From Symbiodinium natans (taxonomy: Eukaryota > Sar > Dinophyceae > Suessiales > Symbiodiniaceae): a DNA stretch of 64,000 nucleotides. The stretch spans positions 270,001 to 334,000 of the forward strand of contig CAJNDS010002485.1 of assembly GCA_905221605.1 (NCBI GenBank). Direction: 5' to 3'. The notes beneath the pieces were generated by a model that was not told where the DNA came from, searched no databases, and was given only the letters and a program-made list of their open reading frames with translations. Below, in pieces: positions 40,110-51,189 of the stretch. Position 1 is the first letter of the stretch, and every line of letters starts with the position of its first letter. The position numbers and the translations under genes were made by a program.

Positions 40110-40860
40110 AGATCTTTTGCGTGCAAAATTACATTTTCGAAAAAAACACTTTTTTACACAAAAATGAGGTGTAGTTTTTGTCAAAAAACACATTTTTGCG
40201 TGTAAATTTAGTAGCGTAAATTACACTTTCTTGTAGTGTAAATTCCACATTTATACTTAAAATACGGGTGTTTGGTAAGGCGACGAATGAACAAAGTTCG
40301 CACATTTTGTGCTGTTTCCCGTGGATTTTGGGCCGAACAGAACAACAGTCACAGACTTCAGCCACAACAACGGCGCACAATTTCAGCACGATTGCTGGTG
40401 TTTGAGGCAAAAACTTCTTGCGCTTGAGCCAAAAGAGGCATCATATAAGGTTCATGTTTTCTCTGTCTTTCTTTTTTGCACACGCTTGTCCTGAGCGCCG
40501 CACTTGTTTTCTGTGGCACAGACTGTTTTCATATCTTTTGGTCGTTGCTCCACTGAAAGTGTTTCGGCCCGAACGGCCAACAAAACATTGTTCGTTTGAG
40601 CCAAAAAGGTATAGGGTTTAGGGGCTTTATATAGGGTTCAGGTTTTCCAAAAAAATCTGAGATGGAGGCTGGACAACATGCATGAGAAATCGATTTTCCT
40701 GCAGCAAACCTCTTTAGATTTTCCTGCAGAAACATGTCTTCTCTCTTTAAAGAAGAAAAACAACAAACGAAAGAGTATAGATTTCGAGTAGAGATCTATA
40801 GTTTGCCCAAAAAAGCTACACCTCTCACTGCAATAGAAACTGCAGCATATTAACGAAACT
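40110..40860. other. Unassigned stretch with GAGCCAAAA words
   Basis: AT-rich DNA includes the imperfect hairpin TTACACTTTCTTGTAGTGTAA near 40,216. CTTGAGCCAAAA at 40,423-40,434 is the complement of the last 12 bases of the dinoflagellate spliced leader. A one-base variant lies near 40,594. No gene recognised. Confidence 0.4.
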
Positions 40861-40864
40861 TTAT

Positions 40865-41790
40865 AAGCATAGCCTAAGCCCAAAACACAAAACCCTCAGC
40901 ACCAAACCCAACACCCCAACGCCCGAACCCAAAGCCCCAAAACCCAAACCCTAAGCCCGAAACCAAAAAAACCTTGCGCCCTAACCCCAAAAACCCTAAG
41001 CCCGAAACTCAAAACCCTAAGCTCCAAACCCAAGACACTAAAGCCCCAAACCCGAAAACCCTAGGCCCCAAACCCGCAAAACTAGACCCAAACCCAGCAC
41101 CCTAAGCCCAAAACACAAAACCCGAAGCCGTAAACCTCAAAACCCTAAGCTCTACACCCAAAACCTTACTCAAAACCCTAAGCCCCAAACCCAAAAAACC
41201 CTTATACCCGAAACCCAAAAACCCCAAGCCCAAACAACAAAAAAACTTGAGCCCAAAACACTTGAGGCCAAAACCCAAAAGCCTAAGCACGAAACCCAAC
41301 CACCCAAAGCCCTGAACCCAAAACCCTGCCCCAAAACCCAAATCCTACGCCCGAAGCCCAGAACCCTGAACCCCAAACCCAAAACCCTAAGCCCCAAACC
41401 CAAGGCCCAAGACACTAAGCCCAAAACCCAAAACCCCTAATCCCCAAACCCAAAACACTAAGCCCCAAACCCAAAAACACTAAGCCCCAAACCCAAAAAC
41501 CCTAAGCCCCAAACCCAAAACACTGGACCCAAACCCCAAAAACCTAAGCCCAAACACAAAACCCTAAGCTCTAAACACCAAAACCCCAAGCCCGAAACCC
41601 AAAACCCGAAGCTATAAATCCCAAAACCCTTAGCCCTACACCCAAAACCCTAAGCCCTGCCTAAACCCAAAAAACCTATAAGCTCAAAGCCAGGGCTTCG
41701 GGCGTGGGGTTTAGGCTTGGGTTGTGGGCTTAGGGTTTTGAGTTCGGGCTTATAGGTTGTTGGGGCTTAGGGCTTAGGGTCATTATGTGT
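40865..41790. repeat. Degenerate telomere-like tract (CCCTAAGCCCCAAACCCAAAA)
   Basis: Some 900 bp of strongly diverged CCCTAAA-like words with many C and A substitutions switch to the complementary strand at about 41,695. It looks like an old ITS. The Phe/Gly/Leu-rich minus-strand frames are artefacts. Confidence 0.75.
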
Positions 41791-41824
41791 GTATATATAT
41801 ATACATATATATATATATATCTAT

Positions 41825-41900
41825 ATAACTAAGACTTTTTCAGCAAGTTATAGAGCGGTTTTGAAGAGAATCAAAAACTTTCTGAAAAAGTCTTAGTTAT
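41825..41900. mobile_element. Short foldback element with TA-rich flanks
   Basis: ATAACTAAGACTTTTTCAG (41,825-41,843) is perfectly complementary to 41,882-41,900, with a 38-bp loop. Both arms are embedded in ATATAT tracts, giving a stem extended outward. It could be a small MITE inserted in TA repeats or an RNA hairpin. Confidence 0.7.
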
Positions 41901-41949
41901 ATATATATATACTGGTATTAGTTGCGTAGTAGAAAACCTAAAAGTTGTT

Positions 41950-42880
41950 TGGTTGTTTAAAACAGGCTAGTATCTGGCTCAGAACTTACAATACATCCAA
42001 AAACGTATAAGTCTTCGAGCTTATTTCATCTTTTATCCAACACATTTACGTTCTGTCTAAATAACCTTAAGGTTTTTGGTAAATTCTTTAAATTTCTAAA
42101 TGTGAATGACAAAACCATATTATTGCAGCAACCACCTCAGAATTCACGCGAAAACCTGTCTTTCTGTTTCTATGGCAAAAAGAATATCAACCAAAAAAAA
42201 GGGTATCGATTCCAAGTAGAAATCCATAGTTTTCTTGAACAATTATATTTCCTATTGCAAGAGTAGACAGTTTGTCCAAGAAATGCGTGTTCACTCTAGT
42301 AGAAATTGCTGCGTGTTCAAGGAAAGTGTAAACACAAAAGCAACTTATAATGGTGCGAATAAATTCTAAGTTTTTATCAGCAAGACTTACGATTTTGTCA
42401 ACAAACCTGCGATTTTCGACTACATTCTATATGTTTTCATAAAAATGTCAGGTATGTTGAAGAAAACTTTAGTCATTTTGCTGGACATGTTAGAAGTCAC
42501 TATCAAAAAATCCAGGTTATATAGACGCTCGAATATCTTCTATAACATGCACGCATTAACAATGTTACAGGAAAGGTACTGTTAGAAGAGGAGCCATAAG
42601 ATTTTACAGGCAAGAGTACGATTTGTCTGAAAAATCTTATAAGATTTCTCAGGCGTGAAGGAAAGATCTGTGGGAATTTCTACAAAGTCTAAAAGAGTTT
42701 AAACAAATTTCAGGATTCTTTTAAATATTTTATAGCTTTGTCTCAGAAAATCTATAAGTTTTTCGAAACTTGACAACCAAAAACATGAAGTTTTCACTGA
42801 ACAAATCTCGCGTTTTCCAATTTACACGCAAACGTGTAATTTTTTACACACCAAATCGGTGTATGATTTGTTTAGGATCC
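41950..42880. other. AT-rich unassigned stretch
   Basis: No open frame above 75 codons with a motif, no repeat that I can name, and composition clearly more AT-rich than the flanks. Confidence 0.4.
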
Positions 42881-42911
42881 GACAGGACAGGTCAGGTGTT
42901 TGGTCTGGCGA

Positions 42912-43613
42912 CTAGACGTACCTGGACCAGCAGAGCGAAAGTCCCAAACCAAAAACGGATTGCAAATTCAAGTTGCCCACCTCCCGCTCACCCGTGAAAC
43001 AGTGCCCTTGTACGCTAGTTCCTCCCCTCGCGGCTGCGCCGCCCTTCTTCCCCTTTCCCCCTTTACCTTTCCCCTTCCCTTGTTTCGAAATTCCGCGACC
43101 TCTGGCAGGCTCGCCCCCCTGTGGGTTTGCTCTCTGGAGACGCCTGTCTCTTTCTTCCTGCGCGCGATGTAAGATCACCGCGACCGGGCGTCCCCCCGCC
43201 TCCCTGCCCCTCTTACTAGCCGTGCCCAACCACTGCCCCAACCCACGCTGCAAGCTATGCTGGATCTGGAGTGACATAGCCGAGAAGTCGAGCTTAAACA
43301 TGAAGTGCCCTGGGGATCTCTTTCTCTTCTGTGTTGCCTGGTCTCGAGTCGCGCGGAGGGGGTTGGGTTGGACAAACCTACACGACAGTAACGCGGGCAC
43401 GAGATCGAACCACGATTCCACCGTTAAGAGCGACGGCAGGGGTTTCCCTTCTTGCGGTTCCTGTTGTTGAAGCCATTGCTGCGGTGCGCTTGCTGGGACC
43501 GGGTAAGGGAGCTCTGCAAGTTCTGCCAGCTCCACCAGGAGGGCCCCTGCTGAGTCCTTTGCGACTGTCTTGAAGGCCCGGCTTTCTTCTGCCGCTGCAA
43601 ACACCGCATCCAC
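42912..43613 (-). CDS. Hypothetical protein with Lys-Gly-rich tail
   Basis: The frame holds 233 codons, with GTG rather than ATG at the extreme 5' codon. The upstream phase (43,424-43,930, minus) may belong to the same decayed reading frame. The C-terminal third has a GKGKGKGGKGKKGG stretch (about residues 179-192) that could bind nucleic acid. No domain is recognised. It lies downstream, on the same strand, of the LINE RT remnant and may be part of another retroelement or a host exon. I am not sure it is expressed. Confidence 0.3.
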   Translation of the reverse strand: MDAVFAAAEESRAFKTVAKDSAGALLVELAELAELPYPVPASAPQQWLQQQEPQEGKPLPSLLTVESWFDLVPALLSCRFVQPNPLRATRDQATQKRKRSPGHFMFKLDFSAMSLQIQHSLQRGLGQWLGTASKRGREAGGRPVAVILHRAQEERDRRLQRANPQGGEPARGRGISKQGKGKGKGGKGKKGGAAARGGTSVQGHCFTGEREVGNLNLQSVFGLGLSLCWSRYV

Positions 43614-43878
43614 TTCTGGCTATTCGCAACTACGAGCGCAGTGGAACGTTGGAGCCGATCCACGCTGGTATTCCGCCCTCTCCTGCCGATACTGCAGGTC
43701 CTCGATGTCTCTACTGGCATCAACGGCCTTTCGTTTTTTGCCAGCCATTTCGTGTCTATTGGCGGTTTGGGCCGATAGAGCCTGCGGGTATTCCGATCGT
43801 TACAGAGATTCTGGGCTTGAGGGAAAACCGAAAAGGAACGCCATTCGCTGTAGCTGAAGACAAGTGATCCTGACTTTG

Positions 43879-44613
43879 TCACTGTGTTGGGCGACTGTTG
43901 GGGTAACCAGAGGCGTAAAACCTCATACATCCTTGGTACGACCCCCTACCCATAGGGACGAGACGAAAAAAGTTGTGGCGTGTGGCCGAAACACCTGCCG
44001 CAAGGGGAACGTGTCCCCTGCCACCTTCGTGCCAGCCGAGACCTGACAAAGGCATGTACGACAACCCGGGCAAAGGAGACCAAAAGTTGAAACGGCAAAA
44101 ACCCCCCTGCGACCGAAGAAACGCGAAACGCGAACCCGAGACACCCCGGAGGCCCAAGGGACAGAAACCTCGTATAGCACCCCACGGCGAGAGAAAGAGA
44201 CGGAAGACGACCCGCCCGAGAAACGCCCCCCGCCAGGGTAGCTGTGGAGGTCGGGGAAAGTTTCTGCAGGTGGCTGCACACCCCCTGCAAGAAGCGCATG
44301 GCCCCTTGTTCCCTGCGGCTAGACGTGCCAGCCGGTCCGCCTGAGGCTGTTTCCGACTCACCAAGAAGACTGAGACCAGAAGACTGAAAAAGCACGAACC
44401 ACCCTCCACGTCGAAATGAGACGCGAAACATAACCAAATACCCGGACGCTGGAGCGTCACAATAAAGGCCAAAGCCCTCCGTCCGCTTGTAGTGGTAAGG
44501 TCAGCACTGATTGGTGTTTTCGTCGTTTTAGCGTGCCTGGACCCCACCAAAAACTGTACCACGTCCTGCACAGGCGCGATTTGCCGGGCCCGGACCACGA
44601 CACGTGTTTTCAT
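43879..44613 (-). CDS. Uncertain hypothetical ORF
   Basis: This is a minus-strand frame of about 244 codons with no ATG-supported start or recognised domain. Two other minus phases (43,923-44,437) and one plus phase are also open, so it may be chance in GC-rich DNA or a decayed transposon 3' region. Confidence 0.15.
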   Translation of the reverse strand: MKTRVVVRARQIAPVQDVVQFLVGSRHAKTTKTPISADLTTTSGRRALAFIVTLQRPGIWLCFASHFDVEGGSCFFSLLVSVFLVSRKQPQADRLARLAAGNKGPCASCRGCAATCRNFPRPPQLPWRGAFLGRVVFRLFLSPWGAIRGFCPLGLRGVSGSRFAFLRSQGGFCRFNFWSPLPGLSYMPLSGLGWHEGGRGHVPLAAGVSATRHNFFRLVPMGRGSYQGCMRFYASGYPNSRPTQ

Positions 44614-44639
44614 GTCTTTCCAGATTTTGCACTGTCATC

Positions 44640-46070
44640 TGCTCTCCGCAATGCCTACGTGTCCGAAGCACATTATTCGGCCTTGGGGTCCCATTTGGTC
44701 GTGGCCGGACAGGGCCATCGTGAAGTCGCCGGCGTTTTCGATTCGCCAACTCTGTCCACAGTCCTCGCAACTATACATATCAACTGTCATCTTCGTGGGA
44801 TCATGGCATGCGTGGTAGTCTATAATACGTAATGCGCCACGAGCGAGTTGCTCTTGTCAAATCCCTGTGGGCAGAGCGGGCACTGGAACAGGTTAGTATC
44901 CGAGCGCGGCTTTAACCCACGCTGGCGCGTCTGCTTAACTAGCGGCGGTAAGGCCCTATGGGGCCTCCATTGGTTGACCTTTGCTCTTTTCGCCGGCATC
45001 ATTGCTGGTGCTGGGTATGTCTCCGCCACTACTTGTCGCCAGGCCTCACGATCTTGGGCCAACCGAAACCAGTCCAGCTCACTTGTTTTGATCTGGGCCA
45101 GAAGGTACTGGAGCCATTGCTGCTGTCAGAACTTAGGGCGTTGTTGAACCTTGTGGCCGGACCACCATCCACATAGTGCCAGTTTGGGCAGTTCCTCCTT
45201 TTTCATTCTCGCCACATGGCCAAGCCAATTCAGACACCGGCGCCCTAAAGTGGCCTCCACTGGCTCCCACCCCACGAAAGCCGCCATATCCCGGCGCTTG
45301 ACATGATGTTGTTGCATCCATTGCGGACGGACGTTGAAGCAGCGATGGACCGCTCGGCGCACCACTCGTTGTAACCTGTGTAAGTGTTCCTGGTTCCATT
45401 GCCGCGACCGACCGAAACAGGTGATGGCGGGCATGAGCACTGCTTTCGTGAGTTTGACCCGTATGGCCAAGGGCATTTGACTGGGGCGTGGCCTAGAGCC
45501 GAAATGCCAGGCATGGGCTATTTGTCGAATTTTGCCCCCTCGTTTAACATGCACCCAAATGCCTGACGGTCTCAGTTTCACCCAAGTAGCGGATGTCCGT
45601 GTCTGCGCGAGGAGGGACCTGAAGCCTTAGTCCCTCGGTTTTATTCCTGTTCAGTTTTTCACACCAATCGGCCAAAGTCACGCAAGCAAAGGTCGGCGTG
45701 AGGTAGCGCGGTGTCATCGGCGAATCCGATGTCCCCCAAGCAATGTTCCGACGTTTTTCGAAGGGTGTGTTGCCTGCTGGGGTAGTTGTGCCCCAAACGC
45801 CCGTCGATTTTGGCTTCCAAACAATGCCAGGCTGCATATCCTGGGTCCGGGCGACTTCGGCTCGCCTACTGCGAGAAATCTTCCATGACCGCTGCGTGGT
45901 AGCAGTTGAACAAAGGTGGGCTAGTGGGCCAACCCTCTCGGAGCCCCCTGTCGACTGAGTAGCCCGATGACTCCCTGAGCCCACGCTGAACCGTTGGGTT
46001 CTCTTCGTCTTGCCACAGAAACAACCCCCGAAGCTTCAAACACACAAGCATGTTTTTTAGGGGGTAGAAA
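44640..46070 (-). pseudogene. LINE (non-LTR) reverse transcriptase remnant
   Basis: Reading from about 46,070 leftwards, one frame gives REGWPTSPPLFN (about 45,905-45,945), the conserved block before the catalytic centre. Another frame gives GFADDTAL, with the FADDT catalytic motif encoded at 45,710-45,724. A third (45,126-45,581) encodes the thumb/C-terminal region ending in WLGHVARM. The last pieces (44,820-45,062, then to about 44,640) encode AQDREAWRQ and Cys/His motifs (CPLC, CEDC) typical of a zinc-finger tail. Catalytic Asp codons persist but at least three phase changes kill the gene. The endonuclease half is missing. Confidence 0.8.
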
Positions 46071-46157
46071 CGTCCCCATCCGGAACCGTAAGCCCTAACC
46101 CTAAACCTAAGGCTCCTGAAAAGACCTACTCCTTTCGGAATTTGAAAGCACCTTTTG

Positions 46158-47833
46158 CTAGTCCTGGGCACAAGATACACAACAACAAGCGGCTGCATCG
46201 TGATGTTTGATAACGCCGAGCCTGCCACTATAGTCATACCCGTACGGGGAATAATAGTACGGCTTCTTCGTGGTGGTGCTGGCGGCTGCGGTTGTGGTGG
46301 TAGTCACGTCGGGAGCTGTTGTGGGTCCTCCGTTCGTTGTGGTAGTGGGTATGGTGGTTGTTGTGGTGGTGGTTGTGGTTGTGGTTGTGGTTGTGGTTGT
46401 GGTGGTGGTGGTCGTTGTGGTTGTGGTTGTGGTTGTGGTTGTGGTTGTGGTTGTGGTTGTGGTTGTGGTTGTGGTGGTGGTGGTGGTGGTGGTGGTGGTG
46501 GTGGTTGTGGTGGTTGTGGTTGTGGTTGTGGTTGTGGTTGTGGTTGTTGTTGTGGTTGTGGTGGTGGTTGTGGTGGTGGTGGTAGTTGTTGTGGTGGTTG
46601 TAGTGGTGGTGGTGGTAGTGGTGGTGGTCGTGGTCGTCGTGGTGGTCGTCGTGGTCGTTGTGGTGGTGGTTGTGGTTGTTGTGGTGGTTGTGGTAGTGGT
46701 TGTGGTGGTGGTTGTGGTGGTGGTTGTGGTGGTGGTTGTGGTGGTGGTTGTGGTGGTGGTGGTGGTGGTGGTTGTAGTGGTGGTTGTGGTTGTGGTTGTA
46801 GTGGTGGTTGTAGTCGTAGTGGTGGTTGTCGTGGTGGTCGTGGTGGTCGTGGTTGTTGTGGTGGTTGTGGTGGTTGTGGTGGTTGTGGTGGTTGTGGTGG
46901 TGGTGGTGGTGGTGGTGGTGGTGGTGGTGGTGGTGGTGGTGGTGGTGGTGGTGGTGGTGGTGGTGGTGGTGGTGGTGGTGGTGGTGGTGGTCGTGGTCGT
47001 GGTCGTGGTCGTGGTGGTGGTGGTGGTGGTCGTCGTGGTTGTGGTGGTGGTCGTTGTGGTTGTGGTTGTGGTGGTGGTCGTTGTGGTTGTGGTTGTGGTT
47101 GTGGTTGTGGTTGTGGTTGTGGTTGTGGTTGTGGTTGTGGTTGTGGTTGTGGTTGTGGTTGTGGTGGTGGTGGTGGTGGTGGTGGTGGTGGTGGTGGTGG
47201 TGGTGGTGGTGGTGGTTGTGGTTGTGGTTGTGGTAGTAGTCGAGGTTGTGGTTGTGGTGGTGGTAGTAGTCGTTGTGGTTGTTGTCGTGGTTGTGGTTGT
47301 GGTTGTGGTTGTGGTTGTGGTTGTGGTTGTGGTTGTGGTTGTGGTTGTGGTTGTGGTTGTGGTTGTTGTTGTGGTGGTTGTGGTTGTGGTTGTGGTTGTG
47401 GTTGTAGTTGTGGTTGTGGTTGTGGTTGTGGTTGTGGTTGTGGTTGTGGTTGTGGTTGTGGTTGTGGTTGTGGTGGTGGTGGTGGTGGTGGTGGTGGTGG
47501 TGGTGGTGGTGGTGGTGGTTGTGGTGGTTGTGGTGGTTGTGGTGGTTGTGGTTGTTGTTGTGGTTGTGGTTGTGGTTGTGGTTGTGGTGGTGGTGGTTGT
47601 GGTTGTGGTGGTGGTGGTTGTGGTGGTGGTGGTGGTGGTGGTGGTTGTGGTGGTGGTGGTGGTGGTGGTGGTGGTGGTGGTCGTGGTGGTGGTTGTGGTT
47701 GTGGTTGTGGTCGTGGTGGTGGTCGTGGTGGTTGTCGTTGTGGTTGTGGTTGTGGTTGTGGTTGTGGTTGTGGTTGTGGTTGTGGTTGTGGTTGTGGTTG
47801 TGGTTGTGGTTGTGGTTGTGGTTGTGGTTGTGG

Positions 47834-47877
<44 letters not shown>

Positions 47878-48056
47878 GGTTGTGTTGTGTTGTGTGTGTT
47901 GTGGTTGTGGTTGTGGTTGTGGTTTTGTGGTTGTGGTGTGGTGGTGGGTGGTGGGTGTGGTGGTGGTGGTGGTGGTGGTGGTGGTGGTGGTGGTGGGGTG
48001 GTGTGGTGTGGTTGTGGTTGTGGTTGTGGTGGTGGTCGTCGTGGTCGTGGTCGTCG

Positions 48057-48101
<45 letters not shown>

Positions 48102-49130
48102 GGTGGTGGTGGTGGTGGTGGTCGTGGTTGTGGTGGTGGTCGTCGTGGTTGTGGTGGTTGTGTTGTGGGTTGTGGTGGTTGTGGTGGTTGTGGTGGTTGT
48201 GGTGGTTGTGTGGTGGTTGTGGTGGTTGTGGTGGTTGTGGTTTGTTTGGTTGTGGTTGTGGTTGTGGTTGTGGTTGTGGTGGTGGTGGTGGTGGTTGTGG
48301 TTGTGGTGGTGGTGGTGGTGGTGGTGGTGGTGGTGGTGGTTGTGGTGGTGGTGGTGGTGGTGGTGGTGGTGGTGGTGGTGGTCGTGGTGGTGGGTTGTGG
48401 TTGTGGGTGGTGGTGGTCGTGGTGGTTGTCGTTGTGGGTGGTTGTGGTTGTGGTTGTGGTTGTGGTTGTGGTTGTGGTTGTGGTTGTGGTTGTGGTTGTG
48501 GTTGTGGTTGTTTGTGGTGGTTGGTGGTGGTTGGTTGTGTGTTGTGGTTGGTTGTTGTGGGGTTGTGGTGGTTGTGGTGTGTGTGTGGTGGTGGGTGGTT
48601 GTGGTTGTGGTTGTGGTTGTAGTGGTTGTGGTGGTTGTGGTGGTTGTGGTGGTTGTGGTGGTTGTGGTGGTTGTGGTGGTTGTGGTGGTTGTGGTGGTTG
48701 TGGTGGTTGTGGTGGTTGTGGTGGTTGTGGTGGTTGTGGTGGTTGTGGTGGTTGTGGTGGTTGTGGTGGTTGTGGTGGTTGTGGTGGTTGTGGTGGTTGT
48801 GGTGGTTGTGGTGGTTGTGGTGGTTGTGGTGGTTGTGGTGGTGGTGGTGGTGGTGGTGGTGGTGGTGGTCGTTGTGGTTGTGGTGGTTGTGGTTGTTGTT
48901 GTGGTGGTGGTGGTGCTGCAGCAGTCCCACTGAATAGCAAAATTGCTCACCGCGGCAATGTTGCCCCCTCGGTTTCTGCTGGTACTGACGAAGCAGAACG
49001 TTGTGTTCTCCACCCAATCCTCACAAATGATCTGATCTGAGTTGTTGGTTCCGGTGTTGTCTGGGTTCCAGCAAGTCTGGATTGGATCACCAGCGCTGTA
49101 GCATTGGGCCAAGGGCCCTCCCTTGTTGCC
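46158..49130 (-). CDS. Mucin-like poly-threonine protein, C-terminal exon
   Basis: The minus-strand frame is open from just after a stop at 49,131 to the stop at 46,158 and has no ATG, so it is probably a 3' exon. The N-terminal 65 residues are Cys-rich and look extracellular ([14 protein letters not shown], later [12 protein letters not shown]). About 820-850 residues follow, almost pure Thr, encoded by ACA/ACC/ACG codons in (ACAACC)n DNA. Around residues 175-400 compensating indels shift the phase to His/Asn, Pro/Gln or Arg/Pro stretches. The C-terminus is [17 protein letters not shown], then CCCVSC. Poly-Thr tracts are classical O-glycosylation sites, so a secreted or cell-surface mucin is likely. 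All six frames of the repeat lack stops, so the coding claim rests on the two non-repetitive ends. Confidence 0.65.
46270..48915. repeat. 2.6-kb (GTGGTT/GGT)n minisatellite
   Basis: The plus strand consists almost only of GTGGTT, GTGGTGGTT and GGT units, with short (GTT)n (47,835-47,878) and GTC variants. It is the DNA of the Thr tract of the mucin-like gene. Strand asymmetry is extreme: C is nearly absent from the plus strand. Confidence 0.97.
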
Positions 49131-49169
49131 TCAGTGCCACAACATCGACTGCACCCTGGATATGCACCC

Positions 49170-49305
49170 AAACCCTAAACCCTAAACCCTAATTAAACCC
49201 AGAACCCTACACCCTACACCCTAAACCCGAGACCCTAGACCCTAGACCCTAGACCCTAGACCCTAGACCCTAAACCCTAAACCCTAAACCCTAAACCCTA
49301 AACCC
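49170..49305. repeat. Interstitial telomeric array with (CCCTAGA)n variant core
   Basis: CCCTAAA units flank a run of about six CCCTAGA units (49,230-49,266). The array separates the poly-Thr exon from the next upstream coding piece of the same gene. Confidence 0.92.
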
Positions 49306-49435
49306 AACCATGCCCGGCCGCGGTGCAGATCGTTGTGGGGCACACGCCTGCTGGGACGTCGAGGCACACCGTCCGGTTTTCGGGCGGGTAGTTGGTCTTG
49401 CCCGTAACACCACTGACGTTGGTGATGTTTCCTCC
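49298..49435 (-). CDS. Probable upstream exon of the mucin-like gene
   Basis: A minus-strand frame between stops encodes GGNITNVSGVTGKTNYPPEN, then RTVCLDVPAGVCPTTICTAAG. It holds two NxT/S sequons and three Cys, in the same extracellular style as the next exon. It runs into the ITS. Splice sites were not determined, and dinoflagellate introns often lack GT-AG ends. Confidence 0.45.
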   Translation of the reverse strand, partial: GGNITNVSGVTGKTNYPPENRTVCLDVPAGVCPTTICTAAGHGWV

Positions 49436-49481
49436 TCATGGTCCACTCTGATAAGGGGTTTAGTGTTTAGGGTTTTGGGGT

Positions 49482-49816
49482 TCAGCAATAAAGGCCGGCG
49501 GTACCAGGCGGGTATACCCAAGAGAAAGCACTGGACGTTGAGTCCTCAACTACCTCAAGCTGCATTACACGGGTCACCCTGAAAAAGCTCAAAACCCTTG
49601 TGAAAAAAGGAAACGGGCTACCAGGGAGAGTCCTGCAGTACATGGATTGGTGCCGCCGTTGAACCAACAGCTGTCTGGCATAGCTCCACTTGAGAAGTCA
49701 GGGCAGTCTGAGGACGTCGATTTGCACCTGCGATTCCAGAGATTCCGTAAGGCCAAAACCCCGCAGGAGCTCGTGCAAACCATGTGGGTGCACAGGTCGC
49801 AACATGCCTTCATCAC
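49482..49816 (-). CDS. Possible further upstream exons of the mucin-like gene
   Basis: Two overlapping minus phases look protein-like. One (49,589-49,816) is Cys-rich (CCDLCTHMVCTSSCG, later CPDFSSGAMPDSCWFNGG). The other (49,482-49,667) has QLEVVEDSTSSAFSWVYPPG. Order and strand match the mucin-like gene. Exon limits are unclear, and the competing plus frame at 49,647-49,931 cannot be excluded. Confidence 0.3.
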
Positions 49817-49939
49817 TGTGCAACATGAGGCAAGGAGTGTGTGGGTCGGGTGCTTATGGTCTTTGGGGTTTGTGACGGTTTGGGGCTACTTGGGGCTACA
49901 TGCTTGTGCCATGTGCGGCCCAGGGAGCTGAGTGTTGTC

Positions 49940-50720
49940 GGCGAAAGGCGGATCCGGGCATACGTCCGAATCTGGAAGGAAGTTGCCCTCGTCGCAGGCA
50001 TGCAACGTGCAAGAGACTGCCACACTGCTGGCGCCAAGTTACGCCGCTTCTTCAAGTACCTATCATTGGCCCTCGTATTTTTGCGATAACAGTCTTTGCG
50101 GAAAAGAGGGAGACCCGGAGAACTGCTTAAATGCCCGCCCCACCCCCCCCCCCGACCGGGCTCCTCAATATGATTTTGGGTCTACTCCTCAGTTCAGAGG
50201 TACAGTACTGGGCTCTTCTGGCGGAAGCGGTCTCGTTCAGCCAGGCGAAAGGAAGCGTTAGATTTCGGGCCGCGCCAGATTTTTGCAGTTCTGTGGAGTT
50301 GTCAAAATGTTGTTTTGCGAAACTTAAGGTACCTTATTAGGGTCCTTATGAGAAGGGAGTCCTATTAGGAGGCATGTGCTCCCAAAAGCACAAATTAAGA
50401 ATATGGGGGCACAGGGAAAACCACGTTTGGGAGAAAACCCTGTGCTCCACACTGCAGAAGTGCCGTCGTGTAGCACCCCGAATGACGTGTGATCCTCATA
50501 GAGTCGTGATCCGCGAGCCATCCAGCGGCGGACCCCTTGAAACAGCACCCGACCCCAAACAACCCCGGAACCCAGGGTCCCTTTTCGTAAACCCCCATAT
50601 AGGGTTAGGCTTAAGGGTCAGCATTCTCCGCCAGGGATGGACTCCCTTCATCTGAGGCTGGGACAACCATGAGGGCCTCGAAAGCCTCCAGCTTTTCCTG
50701 CATCCACTTCAAATGCACTT
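49940..50720. other. Unassigned stretch
   Basis: Short frames occur in several phases without motifs. A C-run lies at about 50,143-50,153. Confidence 0.35.
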
Positions 50721-50729
50721 GCACCAGGC

Positions 50730-51180
50730 CGTTAAGGGTTTAGGGTTTAGGGCTTAGGTTTTAGGGTTTAGGGTTTAGGGTTTAGGGCTTAAGACCAAAG
50801 GCTTAATTAATGGTTCTGGATGCTGCAGCCTATAGGTAGGCAAAACACGGGAAGGGCCGGGAATACGACCCCGCTTGTAAGTCCCCGCAGTCTGGTAACC
50901 TGCTTGGTCCACTGAAATAAACCTAAACCCTAAACCCTAAACCCCAAACCCCAAAGCCTAAACCCTAAATTCCTAAGCCGAGGGGTCTCGGGCCTGGTCT
51001 GAGAGGTTGCGAGCTGTGGATTTCGGAAGCCCTTAGCCCCCAAACCCCAAAGCAAAGTTGCATGCACCCCTAATATGGTCCCGTGGGTTTAGGGTTAGGG
51101 TTAGGGTTTAGGGTTTTCGGGTTTAGTTCTTAGGGTTTAGGGTTATGGTCCCTGGCCTTCTTTAAGGTTAAGGGTTTTGA
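50730..51180. repeat. Scattered telomeric tracts, both orientations
   Basis: TTTAGGG units at about 50,735-50,785 and 51,085-51,145, and CCCTAAA/CCCCAAA units at about 50,920-50,970. Confidence 0.8.
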
Positions 51181-51189
51181 GATATGTGC

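Noticed and set aside
46155-49040. Plus-strand and alternative-frame giant ORFs (Cys/Gly, Val, Trp/Leu, His/Asn, Pro/Gln repeats) over the GT-rich tract
   Set aside because: The (GTGGTT)n DNA has no stop in any frame, so they are unavoidable artefacts. Only the Thr frame has protein-like non-repetitive ends.
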